Shown: positions 1 through 7,690, numbered from the stretch's first letter. The stretch: 19,094 bases of DNA from Porphyromonadaceae bacterium UBA7180 (GCA_002491165.1 DKVK01000016.1:1-19094), one strand, 5' to 3'. Program-made: numbers and translations. The notes: a model not told the origin generated them from the letters alone.

Positions 1-2
1 AT

Positions 3-32
3 CTGAATTTTCGATTAATTTGTAGCGATAAC
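3..32 (+). repeat. Left terminal inverted repeat of the IS
   Basis: Begins CTGAATTTTCGATTAATTTG and ends GTAGCGATAAC. It matches the reverse complement of 1921-1950 with two mismatches. The inner part, TTTGTAGCGATAA, recurs in a near-identical form at 113-126, between this end and the transposase start. Confidence 0.9.
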
Positions 33-141
33 GCAAGCTGCAAAGCCAATTATCTATAAATCAGTTTATATTTAACTTATTATGTTTTGTCATTTCATTT
101 ATTATTGTTACATTTGTAGCGGTAATCAAAGATATAGCACA

Positions 142-1917
142 ATGGCAAGGCCTATAAGCGATGAGACGGCTCACAAGGTGACGCTTCACATCAATAATGG
201 ATATAGATATGCTACACTACGTCCACGTGTAACGAATGAGGCAACCGGTAAGCGCATGAACAAAAGCATTCATTTAGGCACGGTGACCGAAAGCCTGAAG
301 TTCATTCCAGGCAAGGCATACCTCTACATGCCTCCTGCCGAGCGAAAACAATTGGTATTCCCACAGGGATGGGATTTGAGTGAACTTGACTCTTTGCCAA
401 GCACGAGGAAAGCAGGGAGACCCTCCTATAATGGAGACGCGCAGAACCGTCTGTATGGCGACGTGTGGCTTATGGAAAGAGTTGCAGAGAAGACCAAGAT
501 ACGCGAGGACCTGGAGAAGGTGTTCGAGGGAAACAAGGAGAAAGTGGATGACATCATGACGCTTGCCATGTTCCCCTATATTTCCAGCTATTCTTACAGC
601 AGGCTCGCTCGCTGGCAGAGATACACCAAGACTCCGTCCGCGCGCGAAATGTCTCCGGGAGACATTACCCGTCTTACGCAGTCAATCACTGAGAAAGACC
701 GCCAGGCCTTATTGCGCCTTCGTTCAGAAAGAATTGGAAAGATGGAGCTCTGTGCTGTTGACTCCACAAGCAGGTCGGCTTACGGGAGCAGCCTGGCCGA
801 CATACGCTGGGGGCACAACAAGGAGAACATTGCCTTGGCGCAGACGAATGAAGTTGTAGTCTATACTCTCAGCAACCACATGCCCATCTATTACAGGTCG
901 TTTCCCGGTAATATCCCTGACTCACGCACAATGGGTGTCATCCAGTCCGACCTGCGCTGTGCCGGTTTTACGAATTACGTAATGATAACGGACAGGGGCT
1001 ATGGGACAGTGCAAATCCTTGAGGACAACATTCTTCATGACCAGTCCGCTATAATGTGTATGAAGACCGGCCACAAGTTTATCAGCGACAAAATAGACGG
1101 CCTTGGAGACTTCAATGTCCGTCCGGACGGAATGGAGATAGACCTTGACAGCAAGCTGTACTACAAGCAGTACGACATTGACTACAAGGTACATGGAAAG
1201 GGCAAGTACGAGAAGGCAGCAAGCAAGATGCGCCTGAATCTCTTCTTCAATCCGTCGTGGAGGAGCGAGGGGCAAATCAACATAGACATGAAGGTCGAAG
1301 GGCAGAGAAACAGTCTTCAGCAGATGATTGATGGCAAAGAGGAAGCCCCTGACGATGAGACACTTAAAAGGGACTTCTGCATGTTCGACGTAAAACTGGA
1401 CAAGAAAAGACATGTCGTGTCGTTTGAGAAGAACGAGAAGAAGTACAACGACTCACTCAGACTTTTAGGGTTTGTCGCCATTGTAACGCTCGGGCTGGAT
1501 CTGACGGCACCGCAAGCTCTGGCTCACTATAAATTGAGAGATGAGCAAGAGAAGTACTTCCAGCAGATGAAGACGGAGATGTGTTCTGACAGGCAAAGAA
1601 ACTGGAGTGAAGACGGTAAGACCGGCAGGCTGTTCGTCTTGTTCGTCGGACTGATCATCGGATCATATATCAGACACATCTGGAAGACGACAGGCCTTCA
1701 CAGCATGTTCGCCTCTTCGCTTGACATGCTTGACGAGATGAGAAACATAAGATGTATCGAGCGGCAGGGGCATGCCACCAAGATAACGCCTTTTGTCGGG
1801 AAGCAGGTAGAGATTGCAAAGGCTTTTGGGATTGACATCCCAGTCGGGTGTGAACCGGGATACAAGTCGAAAAAGGTAGGGAGAAAAAGAGGAAGGCCAA
1901 AGAAAAACGAGTCGTAG
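142..1917 (+). CDS. IS4-superfamily DDE transposase
   Basis: Catalyses cut-and-paste movement of the surrounding element by binding its terminal repeats. Numbered from the start chosen here (591 residues), the first catalytic Asp is D207 in CAVDSTSRS and the second is D284 in MITDRGYG. The catalytic Glu is E470, inside a perfect Y-x2-R-x3-E-x6-K signature (Y463, R466, E470, K477) typical of IS4-type enzymes. A long insertion of roughly 180 residues between the second Asp and the Glu fits the beta-strand insertion of this group. The C-terminus is basic (about 577-588) and contains an AT-hook-like RGRP. A longer frame opens at 82, but the extra 20 residues overlap the subterminal repeat and look non-coding; MARPIS is a natural N-terminus. 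No frameshift or premature stop is seen. Confidence 0.9.
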   Translation: MARPISDETAHKVTLHINNGYRYATLRPRVTNEATGKRMNKSIHLGTVTESLKFIPGKAYLYMPPAERKQLVFPQGWDLSELDSLPSTRKAGRPSYNGDAQNRLYGDVWLMERVAEKTKIREDLEKVFEGNKEKVDDIMTLAMFPYISSYSYSRLARWQRYTKTPSAREMSPGDITRLTQSITEKDRQALLRLRSERIGKMELCAVDSTSRSAYGSSLADIRWGHNKENIALAQTNEVVVYTLSNHMPIYYRSFPGNIPDSRTMGVIQSDLRCAGFTNYVMITDRGYGTVQILEDNILHDQSAIMCMKTGHKFISDKIDGLGDFNVRPDGMEIDLDSKLYYKQYDIDYKVHGKGKYEKAASKMRLNLFFNPSWRSEGQINIDMKVEGQRNSLQQMIDGKEEAPDDETLKRDFCMFDVKLDKKRHVVSFEKNEKKYNDSLRLLGFVAIVTLGLDLTAPQALAHYKLRDEQEKYFQQMKTEMCSDRQRNWSEDGKTGRLFVLFVGLIIGSYIRHIWKTTGLHSMFASSLDMLDEMRNIRCIERQGHATKITPFVGKQVEIAKAFGIDIPVGCEPGYKSKKVGRKRGRPKKNES

Positions 1918-1920
1918 TAG

Positions 1921-1950
1921 GTTATCGCTACAAACTAATTGAAAATTCAG
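1921..1950 (-). repeat. Right terminal inverted repeat of the IS
   Basis: Reverse complement of the left end with two mismatches. It starts three bases after the transposase stop codon. Confidence 0.9.
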
Positions 1951-1982
1951 AACAATCAGTCAGATGCAATTTTCTATTTCTC

Positions 1983-2016
1983 CCGGCTTCCGGACCGCCG
2001 ATGGTCCGGGAGCCGG
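1983..2016 (+). other. Strong hairpin in the IS-helicase intergenic space
   Basis: CCGGCTTCCGGACC at 1983-1996 pairs with 2003-2016 across a 6-base loop. All 14 positions pair in plus-strand RNA, counting one T-G wobble; the minus strand has a C-A mismatch there. Only a weak T-rich tail follows (ATTTGCTTAT), so a terminator reading plus-ward is possible but unproven. The remainder of 1951-2222 shows no convincing gene. Confidence 0.4.
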
Positions 2017-2222
2017 ATTTGCTTATACTCCAGAAGCACAGCAGGACACAAGTCGTTGTGGGCGCCCCGATTCACGGCAACCAAGTCCCTATGGACTAAT
2101 GCTGCGGTCCGGTACCGGCAAGAACTGAAGAAATAAATATATCGATACTGGAATGTCCGTTACTTTGACACTCCTTTTTGGGGGATGAAGTCTTTGAGCG
2201 CTTGAGGGAAAAGGCAGTGCTT

Positions 2223-4886
2223 TCAGTGGATGTTATCGTTGAAAAAGTCGTGGTAACGGAGGTTGTTTAGATTGATTACTAATAAGTTTTCCCGAGCCCT
2301 TGTTATTCCGGTGTAAATCAATTCCGGCGATAAAATTACTCTGTCATCGCCGAACAGTGCGTTTTGAATTATACAAATTACCGTATTTGCTTCCCACCCT
2401 TTAAAACTTTGCACTGTAGATAATTTGAGATAATCAGTTTCCATAGTGAAGCGATTTTTCTCGACTTTTTCAAGTCTGTCAATGTCTTTTTTATATTTAA
2501 ACGAGTCATGCCCGTTCACATTCCACACTAATTCTTCGGTTTCTTTGCTGACAAATGTCACGGTTGTTTCATTGCCGGTTACTTGTCGGTACTTATAATC
2601 CAATTCTTTGAGTATGTCTGTCCTCGATGCAAGTATTACAATATTCTTAACGTCTGTTTTACTTCTATTAATGAAATCATTACAAACATTGTAAACTTCA
2701 GATGCCGTATCTCCGAATGAAACAGAAGGATTTATATTCTTATATTCAATCATATTAAATTGAAATTCGGAGGTGGCAGTATGCTTATATCCCGGATTCT
2801 TAGGAAATTCCTTTATAAGGCCGAAATATGATTGGAAACTATATGCGAGATTGGAGAGTGCCGGATTTTTAAATCTGTTACAATCTGACAATTCTTTATT
2901 CCAGACACCCGGAATGACTCCTAAATTGATATTTCCTTGTGCGTCAGTGGGACGGTGGTATATATTTTGTTTCGGGTCGCCGAAGACAACGAATTCTCCG
3001 TTTTGTTTTAAAAAATATTTTCTGACTATCCTGAGCCATGCAGTGGTATAATCCTGAACTTCATCAACAAAGATAGCGTCATATTTAGGGAGTTCAGATT
3101 CTACTGTTTTAAAAAATTTTTCGTCATCATATGATTCATATTTTACTTTAAGGTTGTTGGCATTGGCGTGTTTTCTGAAGAACCGGTGATAATGGTCAAT
3201 CTGAATTTTGTTCCAAGGGAAATCGGCTCTTACCTGTCCCAATCTCATGCGCATATAGTTGACAAGCGTAATGTTGAACGTCAGGACAAGGACATCTCCG
3301 CCGGTTCTGATTTGTGCGTTGACGGCCCTGGTGGCGAGAACCTGAGTTTTACCGGAGCCTGCAATTCCGCTGATTTTTCGCTGTTGTTTTTCCGCGCTTA
3401 CAGACAATTTGGCTTGTGACCGCGAAAGCGCAACCGGAACGCCTTCCCGGTATGAATGCCAGTCGGACGCCAAATCTCGTTTTAGTTGACTTAAGGCCGT
3501 ATCACTAAAAATGCAGTTACGGTATATTAGATTTATATTCTTAAAAAAGTCTTTTGAAACTTTTGCATCGGTGATGAAATCAGATCCATATATTGTTATA
3601 CGGCCTGGATTTTTAAAAAGCTCTTTAGCATGTTTTTCCGTGCCGTTTGAGCAAATCAGGACTTTCTTTACAAGTCCAAGATTACGGTTGTCCTTTGCAA
3701 CAGCCTTAGCGAGTACCCTGTTGCTCTCGAGAATAAGGCTTTGGTAAATATTAAGAGTTTCGAGCGGAGATTGCATTTCAGTGACCTCATCTGAAAGATT
3801 CTCCGGCTTTATGATAAATTTCTTATTTTCGGCATCATAGCTGCATCGGGACAAATCTTCATCGAAAACCGATATTACAGCAATTCCGACGTCGGGACGT
3901 ATAATCATGAAATCAGGCGACATCCCGTTAATATCGGGCGCTAAATATAGCAAATCATTTTGCGACAATATATTGTTAAGCCGGAAATATACACGACCTT
4001 TGGTCTTGGAGAAAACGTTATTTGCATTCTGAAGTCTTATGTCATACTCGTCAAAAACCGGTTCTTCAGCTTTTTCTTCAGAATCATAATTGCTTAAGTG
4101 AAGAGGTTCACCCCTATAGACGAATCCTTTCGTTTTGCAAGTAAAATAATAATTTGTGCTTTTCGTTCGACCGTATTTCGGACTTGAGATGTCTGAGAAT
4201 ACTTGTTCCGGAGAGAATATCTCGCAAAATCTGTCTATCCGGAAAGCGTTCGCATTCAGCGGGCCGGTGCACAATATGTAGTGGGTATGGCCGGGCGCTT
4301 CAATACATTTTGAGAGTTTAGCCAAATCTATGTTATTGACATCTATGATGTTCGAGAAAATATGAAAGACAAACCTACACCTATAATTAATAACGAAATC
4401 CTCGTTATCATCGGTTTTAGACGGCATAAATTTGTTTATAGTTTCAATATGTACACCTTTGTTGGTGGCTCGTACCGCGTTGATGAAAGCTCGGTTGAGA
4501 GCAGCCTCCGACGGCTCTATCAATGTGATTTTCTTGAGCCAGCGTGTCAGCTCACGCTCTTTCAGATAGTCTACCAAACAGATGGTCCCGATGGCTTGGC
4601 CGCATCCCCAGTCGACTATTTCGAGAGACAACGACCGGCCAGCATCGTCATCGGGCGGGAACGGCATGTTTTGCATGGCTGCGCGACATTTGGCCTGATG
4701 CATCTCGCCGTATGCTCCGATATAGCAGTCAAGCCCTTCTTCACTTTGCAATAACGACAGGCCGTGGGCAAGTTCGGGATGTGAGTAGGGCCTGTATTTA
4801 AACTCCAAAGGAAGATGCTGCATGCAATTATCAATCACCGCATCCATCGTAAGGTTCGATATTTGGGATATACGGTCGGCGTACAT
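2223..4886 (-). CDS. Methyltransferase-like / NERD-like / UvrD-type SF1 helicase fusion
   Basis: An 887-residue multidomain protein. Residues about 85-210 look like a Rossmann methyltransferase: VDWGCGQA (91-98) fits the SAM-binding loop and LIEPSEAAL (122-130) the second strand with its acidic residue. Residues about 300-345 resemble a NERD nuclease core (PDFMIIRPDVGIAVISV), but the usual E-x-K is replaced by S-V-F, so cleavage activity is doubtful. The C-terminal half is a full SF1A helicase: Walker A GIAGSGKT (507-514), motif Ia LVLTFN (533-538), Walker B IFVDEVQDY (605-613), motif III VFGDPKQNIY (634-643), motif V STVQSFKGWE (823-832) and motif VI YTGITRAREN (858-867). It should use ATP to move along DNA or RNA. 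It starts 2 bp after the DUF1848 stop codon, so the two are probably co-translated. The helicase call is firm, the methyltransferase call likely, the NERD call tentative. The biological role is unknown; repair or defence is inference. Confidence 0.85.
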   Translation of the reverse strand: MYADRISQISNLTMDAVIDNCMQHLPLEFKYRPYSHPELAHGLSLLQSEEGLDCYIGAYGEMHQAKCRAAMQNMPFPPDDDAGRSLSLEIVDWGCGQAIGTICLVDYLKERELTRWLKKITLIEPSEAALNRAFINAVRATNKGVHIETINKFMPSKTDDNEDFVINYRCRFVFHIFSNIIDVNNIDLAKLSKCIEAPGHTHYILCTGPLNANAFRIDRFCEIFSPEQVFSDISSPKYGRTKSTNYYFTCKTKGFVYRGEPLHLSNYDSEEKAEEPVFDEYDIRLQNANNVFSKTKGRVYFRLNNILSQNDLLYLAPDINGMSPDFMIIRPDVGIAVISVFDEDLSRCSYDAENKKFIIKPENLSDEVTEMQSPLETLNIYQSLILESNRVLAKAVAKDNRNLGLVKKVLICSNGTEKHAKELFKNPGRITIYGSDFITDAKVSKDFFKNINLIYRNCIFSDTALSQLKRDLASDWHSYREGVPVALSRSQAKLSVSAEKQQRKISGIAGSGKTQVLATRAVNAQIRTGGDVLVLTFNITLVNYMRMRLGQVRADFPWNKIQIDHYHRFFRKHANANNLKVKYESYDDEKFFKTVESELPKYDAIFVDEVQDYTTAWLRIVRKYFLKQNGEFVVFGDPKQNIYHRPTDAQGNINLGVIPGVWNKELSDCNRFKNPALSNLAYSFQSYFGLIKEFPKNPGYKHTATSEFQFNMIEYKNINPSVSFGDTASEVYNVCNDFINRSKTDVKNIVILASRTDILKELDYKYRQVTGNETTVTFVSKETEELVWNVNGHDSFKYKKDIDRLEKVEKNRFTMETDYLKLSTVQSFKGWEANTVICIIQNALFGDDRVILSPELIYTGITRARENLLVINLNNLRYHDFFNDNIH

Positions 4887-4888
4887 AC

Positions 4889-5971
4889 TTACTTTCCTGT
4901 AATGGTTTCGGCATCAGGGTTGACTTTATGCTGACGCCAGTTGGCCACGGCTGCTTCCTTACTTGCATTGGCGTAACAGTATTCGCAAAGATGCGGACAA
5001 GTGTTGTATTGACCGATGTCCTTGCTCTTCATGCAACCGCAGGCCGCACGTTGCCCTTTGTCGCGGTTGTTCTTACGGATGACTACATATTTTCCGTCAC
5101 CGATGTCTACTGCATCTTCGGGGATTTCAACCGGTTCAAATTCAGTAAACAGATTGTCGGTTTGCGAAGTGTCCAGGATTTCGGCTCCGAGATATTTCAG
5201 AAGTTCCGGCGATCGATATCCGAATCGCACCATCAGTCGGTCATCGACGCAGTGATTGTGTTCCACGCCGTCCAGATCGGCTGCCTCGCCGCAAGTGGCG
5301 AGAATGTAGTTCCAGCCTTTCTCCCGGTTCAGATTCACCAGGCGCCCGGCGAACTCCGTCATTTGTTCGCGTGTCCAATCCTGATAATTGATATTGTTTC
5401 GACGAAGGTTTGACTGCACCTTACGATATGACAAAATATCGGCGAAACTGAATACGAGCTTTTCAGTATAGCCCAGAAGTCTGTCGCCGATGTTTTCAAT
5501 TTTCCGCAACAGTTTGTTCATGTCAATCTTATCGGTAAGTACCAGCGGGTCAAAGCGCCATACCACGGCCCCTTTCCCGAGTTTGTCCACAAGCATTTTG
5601 AATATCTCTATCCGCTCCGCAAGCGGAGGTACGCCGCGTTCAATGTCCTCATCTTCGTAATCGTTCAAAGTAAATTGCACATAACACCCTATGCCGTGTT
5701 GGCGCAATCTATCGAGATACGGAAGTAACGGACGCGGATTTTTGGACCAAAATACTATAAATTTTGTATCCGCATATCCTACATAGCTCTTTACGCCGTT
5801 AAACGGATTAGTCCATGCCGAATATCCCTGTTCGAGACGATGGAAAAACCAGTCGGCGTAGAAAGCCGGGATGTCAGTGCTTCGGCTTGCCGACACCACG
5901 ACGGGGAACGTGGCTTTTGCCAATTCGCCGTTTTCAAGAGTAATGAATTTGTCAACCTGTTTTTTAGCCAT
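4889..5971 (-). CDS. DUF1848 family protein with radical-SAM-like Cys motif
   Basis: A 360-residue soluble protein with the hallmarks of the DUF1848 family: VVSASRSTDIPAFYADWF (25-42), FIVFWSKNPRPLL (71-83), and VQFTLNDYE (98-106). The C-terminal part carries CPHLCEYCYA, a CX3CX2C motif at C325, C329 and C332 that matches the cluster-binding spacing of radical SAM enzymes, though it sits near the C-terminus rather than the N-terminus. Further cysteines at 227, 241, 311 and 313 may bind metal. The SKNPRPLL segment loosely resembles spore photoproduct lyase relatives, which makes nucleic-acid repair a reasonable guess, but no reaction is established. It is the first gene of an operon with the helicase fusion, with a TAATTTTG promoter upstream. 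No signal peptide or membrane segment is seen. Confidence 0.82.
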   Translation of the reverse strand: MAKKQVDKFITLENGELAKATFPVVVSASRSTDIPAFYADWFFHRLEQGYSAWTNPFNGVKSYVGYADTKFIVFWSKNPRPLLPYLDRLRQHGIGCYVQFTLNDYEDEDIERGVPPLAERIEIFKMLVDKLGKGAVVWRFDPLVLTDKIDMNKLLRKIENIGDRLLGYTEKLVFSFADILSYRKVQSNLRRNNINYQDWTREQMTEFAGRLVNLNREKGWNYILATCGEAADLDGVEHNHCVDDRLMVRFGYRSPELLKYLGAEILDTSQTDNLFTEFEPVEIPEDAVDIGDGKYVVIRKNNRDKGQRAACGCMKSKDIGQYNTCPHLCEYCYANASKEAAVANWRQHKVNPDAETITGK

Positions 5972-5988
5972 GATTTAAGCCGTTTTGA

Positions 5989-6024
5989 TTACTTATCAGT
6001 ATCGGGAATTGCTTCCTCCTTCAT
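5989..6024 (-). other. Possible 11-codon leader ORF upstream of the DUF1848 gene
   Basis: On the minus strand an ATG is followed by 10 sense codons (MKEEAIPDTDK) and TAA. It lies between the predicted promoter and the DUF1848 start and is out of frame with it. The AAGGAGGAAG tract inside it is the best ribosome-binding-like sequence in the area, but is about 45 bases upstream of the DUF1848 start. It may be a chance ORF or a leader peptide starting at or near the transcript 5' end. Confidence 0.2.
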
Positions 6025-6027
6025 TTG

Positions 6028-6058
6028 CAAAATTAATGATTTTAATTGTAACGTGCAA
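6028..6058 (-). promoter_or_regulatory. Promoter of the DUF1848-helicase operon
   Basis: On the minus strand, TTG (6056-6058) is separated by 20 bases from TAATTTTG (6028-6035). This fits the Bacteroidota sigma-AB consensus TTTG-N19-20-TAnnTTTG. Transcription would start near 6022-6024, about 50 bases upstream of the DUF1848 start codon. Confidence 0.6.
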
Positions 6059-6101
6059 TATTTCATACAATGCCTGACGTGTTGCTTACGGGATTCTCAA
6101 A

Positions 6102-6428
6102 CTAGGAAATCGCCATTTTTAGATTGGGAGCCAGCCAGGTTGCGGGGGTTAGAAGACAGCTGCTGTTTGCGGGGGCGCCGTACGTGTTACCCAAATGTCG
6201 GAAGTCACCGGACGGAAATTGTCGTCCTCCCCCGGATATCACCAGCAACAGCCCATCGGGGTCAGTGGTCATAAAATTCTTGAGTTTCCGCGAGCATGGA
6301 ATCCAGCCGTAACCGGGGATGTTGAGAGCAGGAGTTCTGTAATGTATTCCGGTGCTTCCGATAAGGGTCATATAACCTCTGCTGATTTCACCGTCTAATT
6401 CGAGGTCTGAAAGAAATACTGTTTTCAT
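6102..6428 (-). CDS. Hypothetical protein, about 108 residues
   Basis: I do not recognise this protein. From ATG at 6428 it begins MKTVFLSDLELDGEISRGYM and ends in NLKMAIS. The middle is glycine-rich (LVISGGGRQF). It has no clear signal peptide or membrane helix. The same frame is open further upstream to an ATG at 6512, which overlaps the stop of the preceding zinc-finger-like ORF (TGATG), so translational coupling and a 136-residue product are an alternative. The internal start is preferred because the upstream AT-rich AATAATT looks like a Bacteroidota initiation region and the extension is of low quality. It may be truncated or decayed. Confidence 0.4.
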   Translation of the reverse strand: MKTVFLSDLELDGEISRGYMTLIGSTGIHYRTPALNIPGYGWIPCSRKLKNFMTTDPDGLLLVISGGGRQFPSGDFRHLGNTYGAPANSSCLLTPATWLAPNLKMAIS

Positions 6429-6511
6429 AATTATTAATGTTTGTAAGCGCAGCGGTGCGCCTGTTGAAAGGGGGGGATATTTGTTTTGGCGGATTGCTTC
6501 ACCAGTCAACA

Positions 6512-7402
6512 TCAAGCAGTGATCTTTTCATCATTTTCATGTGATTTTTCCGTGGTGATTTCTGAAATATCCAGTGTAAGCCTTTCATGGCCAATGTGCC
6601 ATTTGTCACAGTAATCACACTTATATGCCGACATCGGGCGAGGGTCTTCAGGATGGGCCGTCATGCAATGGGCGCAAGCTTCCAGAGCTTCTTCATACGA
6701 GTTGTAACTGAATTTAGCTACAAGGACTTTCTTCCCTTTGGAATTGTGAGTACCTACTTTCCAGTGAGTACCTGGAGCCCGAAGCTCGGCATCATATTCC
6801 GTATACCTTTTGTTATAGAGATTGAACGATATGGCTCTTTGCATGGAATGGCGATACCGATTGGTTTCACGGTCATGTTTACCTGCATTCTTGTGGGCTT
6901 CTTGTGCAGCACGTTTTTCGACAATGCGGCGCACCAGTCGTGTGGTCTCTGAATCATCCGTGTGGTAGTCGGTATAAATCACTTCTCTACCAATCTTCCG
7001 TATCTTTTCTTTTGCGAGGCGTTTCGATAGGGGGCGATACTTCTCCGTCATACCCTGATCGGCGTATGCTTTCTTAATTTTGCGGACCTCTTTACTCTCC
7101 TGAGCATTACACAAACATTTTAGAGCAGCGGTAAGGTAGCGGACTAAGTCCGCAATTCTCATCGTTTCAGCCAAAGCATAGTCTCGGCAGCGTTTAGCAG
7201 CACGTCTGATGTCCTTCTTTGTCTCATGTGATTGCACTACTTTCGCTATGACTGTGAAGTCATCTTGAAGTGATGTGTCATCAAGTTTACCGTAGTTCTT
7301 TAGCATTTTCAGCCAGCGGTTGAAGATTCTCGTGAGGCTGAAAAGATCCGAATTGAAGTTCTCGGCTTTGATTACTGATGGAAGTGTAGCTGTGTAGCAC
7401 AT
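6512..7402 (-). CDS. Hypothetical protein with C-terminal zinc-finger-like motif
   Basis: A 296-residue, lysine- and arginine-rich protein with no signal peptide or membrane segment. Its central part (about 60-200) is highly charged and predicted helical by eye. The C-terminal region has ACAHC (242-246) and then YKCDYCDKWHIGH (260-272), giving C262-x2-C265-x3-H269-x2-H272, a compact Cys2His2-like zinc site. Small domains with a similar YxCxYCxxWHxGH pattern occur in phage and plasmid proteins, which fits a nucleic-acid-binding role (inference from memory). It is followed directly by the small hypothetical ORF, and a promoter-like element lies upstream at 7479-7512. A mobile-element or phage origin is plausible. 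No specific function is assigned. Confidence 0.65.
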   Translation of the reverse strand: MCYTATLPSVIKAENFNSDLFSLTRIFNRWLKMLKNYGKLDDTSLQDDFTVIAKVVQSHETKKDIRRAAKRCRDYALAETMRIADLVRYLTAALKCLCNAQESKEVRKIKKAYADQGMTEKYRPLSKRLAKEKIRKIGREVIYTDYHTDDSETTRLVRRIVEKRAAQEAHKNAGKHDRETNRYRHSMQRAISFNLYNKRYTEYDAELRAPGTHWKVGTHNSKGKKVLVAKFSYNSYEEALEACAHCMTAHPEDPRPMSAYKCDYCDKWHIGHERLTLDISEITTEKSHENDEKITA

Positions 7403-7478
7403 AATAGAATAGAGTATAACATTTTTGTTTTGGTGTTTGATAAGGAAGCCGAAGGAATCATTTTTCCTTTTGACATTG

Positions 7479-7512
7479 CAAAATTACCGCTACTTGTGGT
7501 TTCGTTAACAAA
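7479..7512 (-). promoter_or_regulatory. Promoter-like element for the zinc-finger-like ORF
   Basis: On the minus strand TAATTTTG (7479-7486) matches the TAnnTTTG -7 element. A TTTG at 7509-7512 is the best -33 candidate, but the spacer is 22 bases, slightly longer than usual. The transcript leader would be about 70 bases. Confidence 0.4.
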
Positions 7513-7552
7513 ACTTATAATATTATAATTTTCTACAGAACTCTGATGAAAC

Positions 7553-7578
7553 TCTCGGTTGCAAGGTTGCAACCGAGA
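7553..7578. repeat. 26-bp palindrome, 12-bp arms with 2-bp centre
   Basis: The left arm TCTCGGTTGCAA (7553-7564) and right arm TTGCAACCGAGA (7567-7578) are perfect reverse complements around GG. There is no T-tract on either side, so an intrinsic terminator is unlikely. It lies between the divergent promoters of the zinc-finger-like ORF and leuS, where an operator for a dimeric repressor would be expected. In the 7403-7780 gap I otherwise see only the two promoters. Confidence 0.6.
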
Positions 7579-7660
7579 CACCATCATTCAAAACGGAGTT
7601 AACGCTCTTTAGGAAAACGCACCTACTATGCCGTATCTCGGATTCGGAGACGTGGGATTA

Positions 7661-7690
7661 TTGCAGTTTGAGTTTTTTTTGCTAATTTTG
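7661..7690 (+). promoter_or_regulatory. Promoter of leuS
   Basis: TTG (7661-7663), a 19-base spacer, then TAATTTTG (7683-7690) match the Bacteroidota -33/-7 consensus. The transcript leader would be about 85 bases. A small GCAGG-TTC-CCTGC hairpin lies in it at 7723-7735. Confidence 0.6.

Larger units (their letters stand above)
2..1951 (+). mobile_element. Complete insertion sequence, IS4 superfamily (IS1634-like)
   Basis: A single transposase gene fills the space between two inverted repeats at 3-32 and 1921-1950. The repeats match at 28 of 30 positions when one is reverse-complemented, and one further outer base also matches. The transposase has the D, D, E triad and the YREK signature of IS4-type elements. 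The left end lies two bases into the window, so target-site duplication cannot be tested here. The intact reading frame and well-matched ends suggest a recent or still active copy. IS4 superfamily is well supported; the exact family is less certain. Confidence 0.88.

Noticed and set aside
922..1413. 163-codon minus-strand ORF
   Set aside because: Fully antisense to the transposase, whose catalytic motifs fix the true frame.
1939..2136. 65-codon plus-strand ORF after the IS
   Set aside because: It begins inside the IS end, spans the strong hairpin, and has no recognisable protein character.
7372..7458. 29-codon minus-strand ORF overlapping the start of the zinc-finger-like gene
   Set aside because: An AAGGAAAA precedes it, but it has no recognisable content and could easily arise by chance.
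7484..7494. 11-base match (GTAGCGGTAAT) to the IS subterminal motif
   Set aside because: It overlaps a good -7 promoter element and there is no second IS end nearby; likely coincidence.
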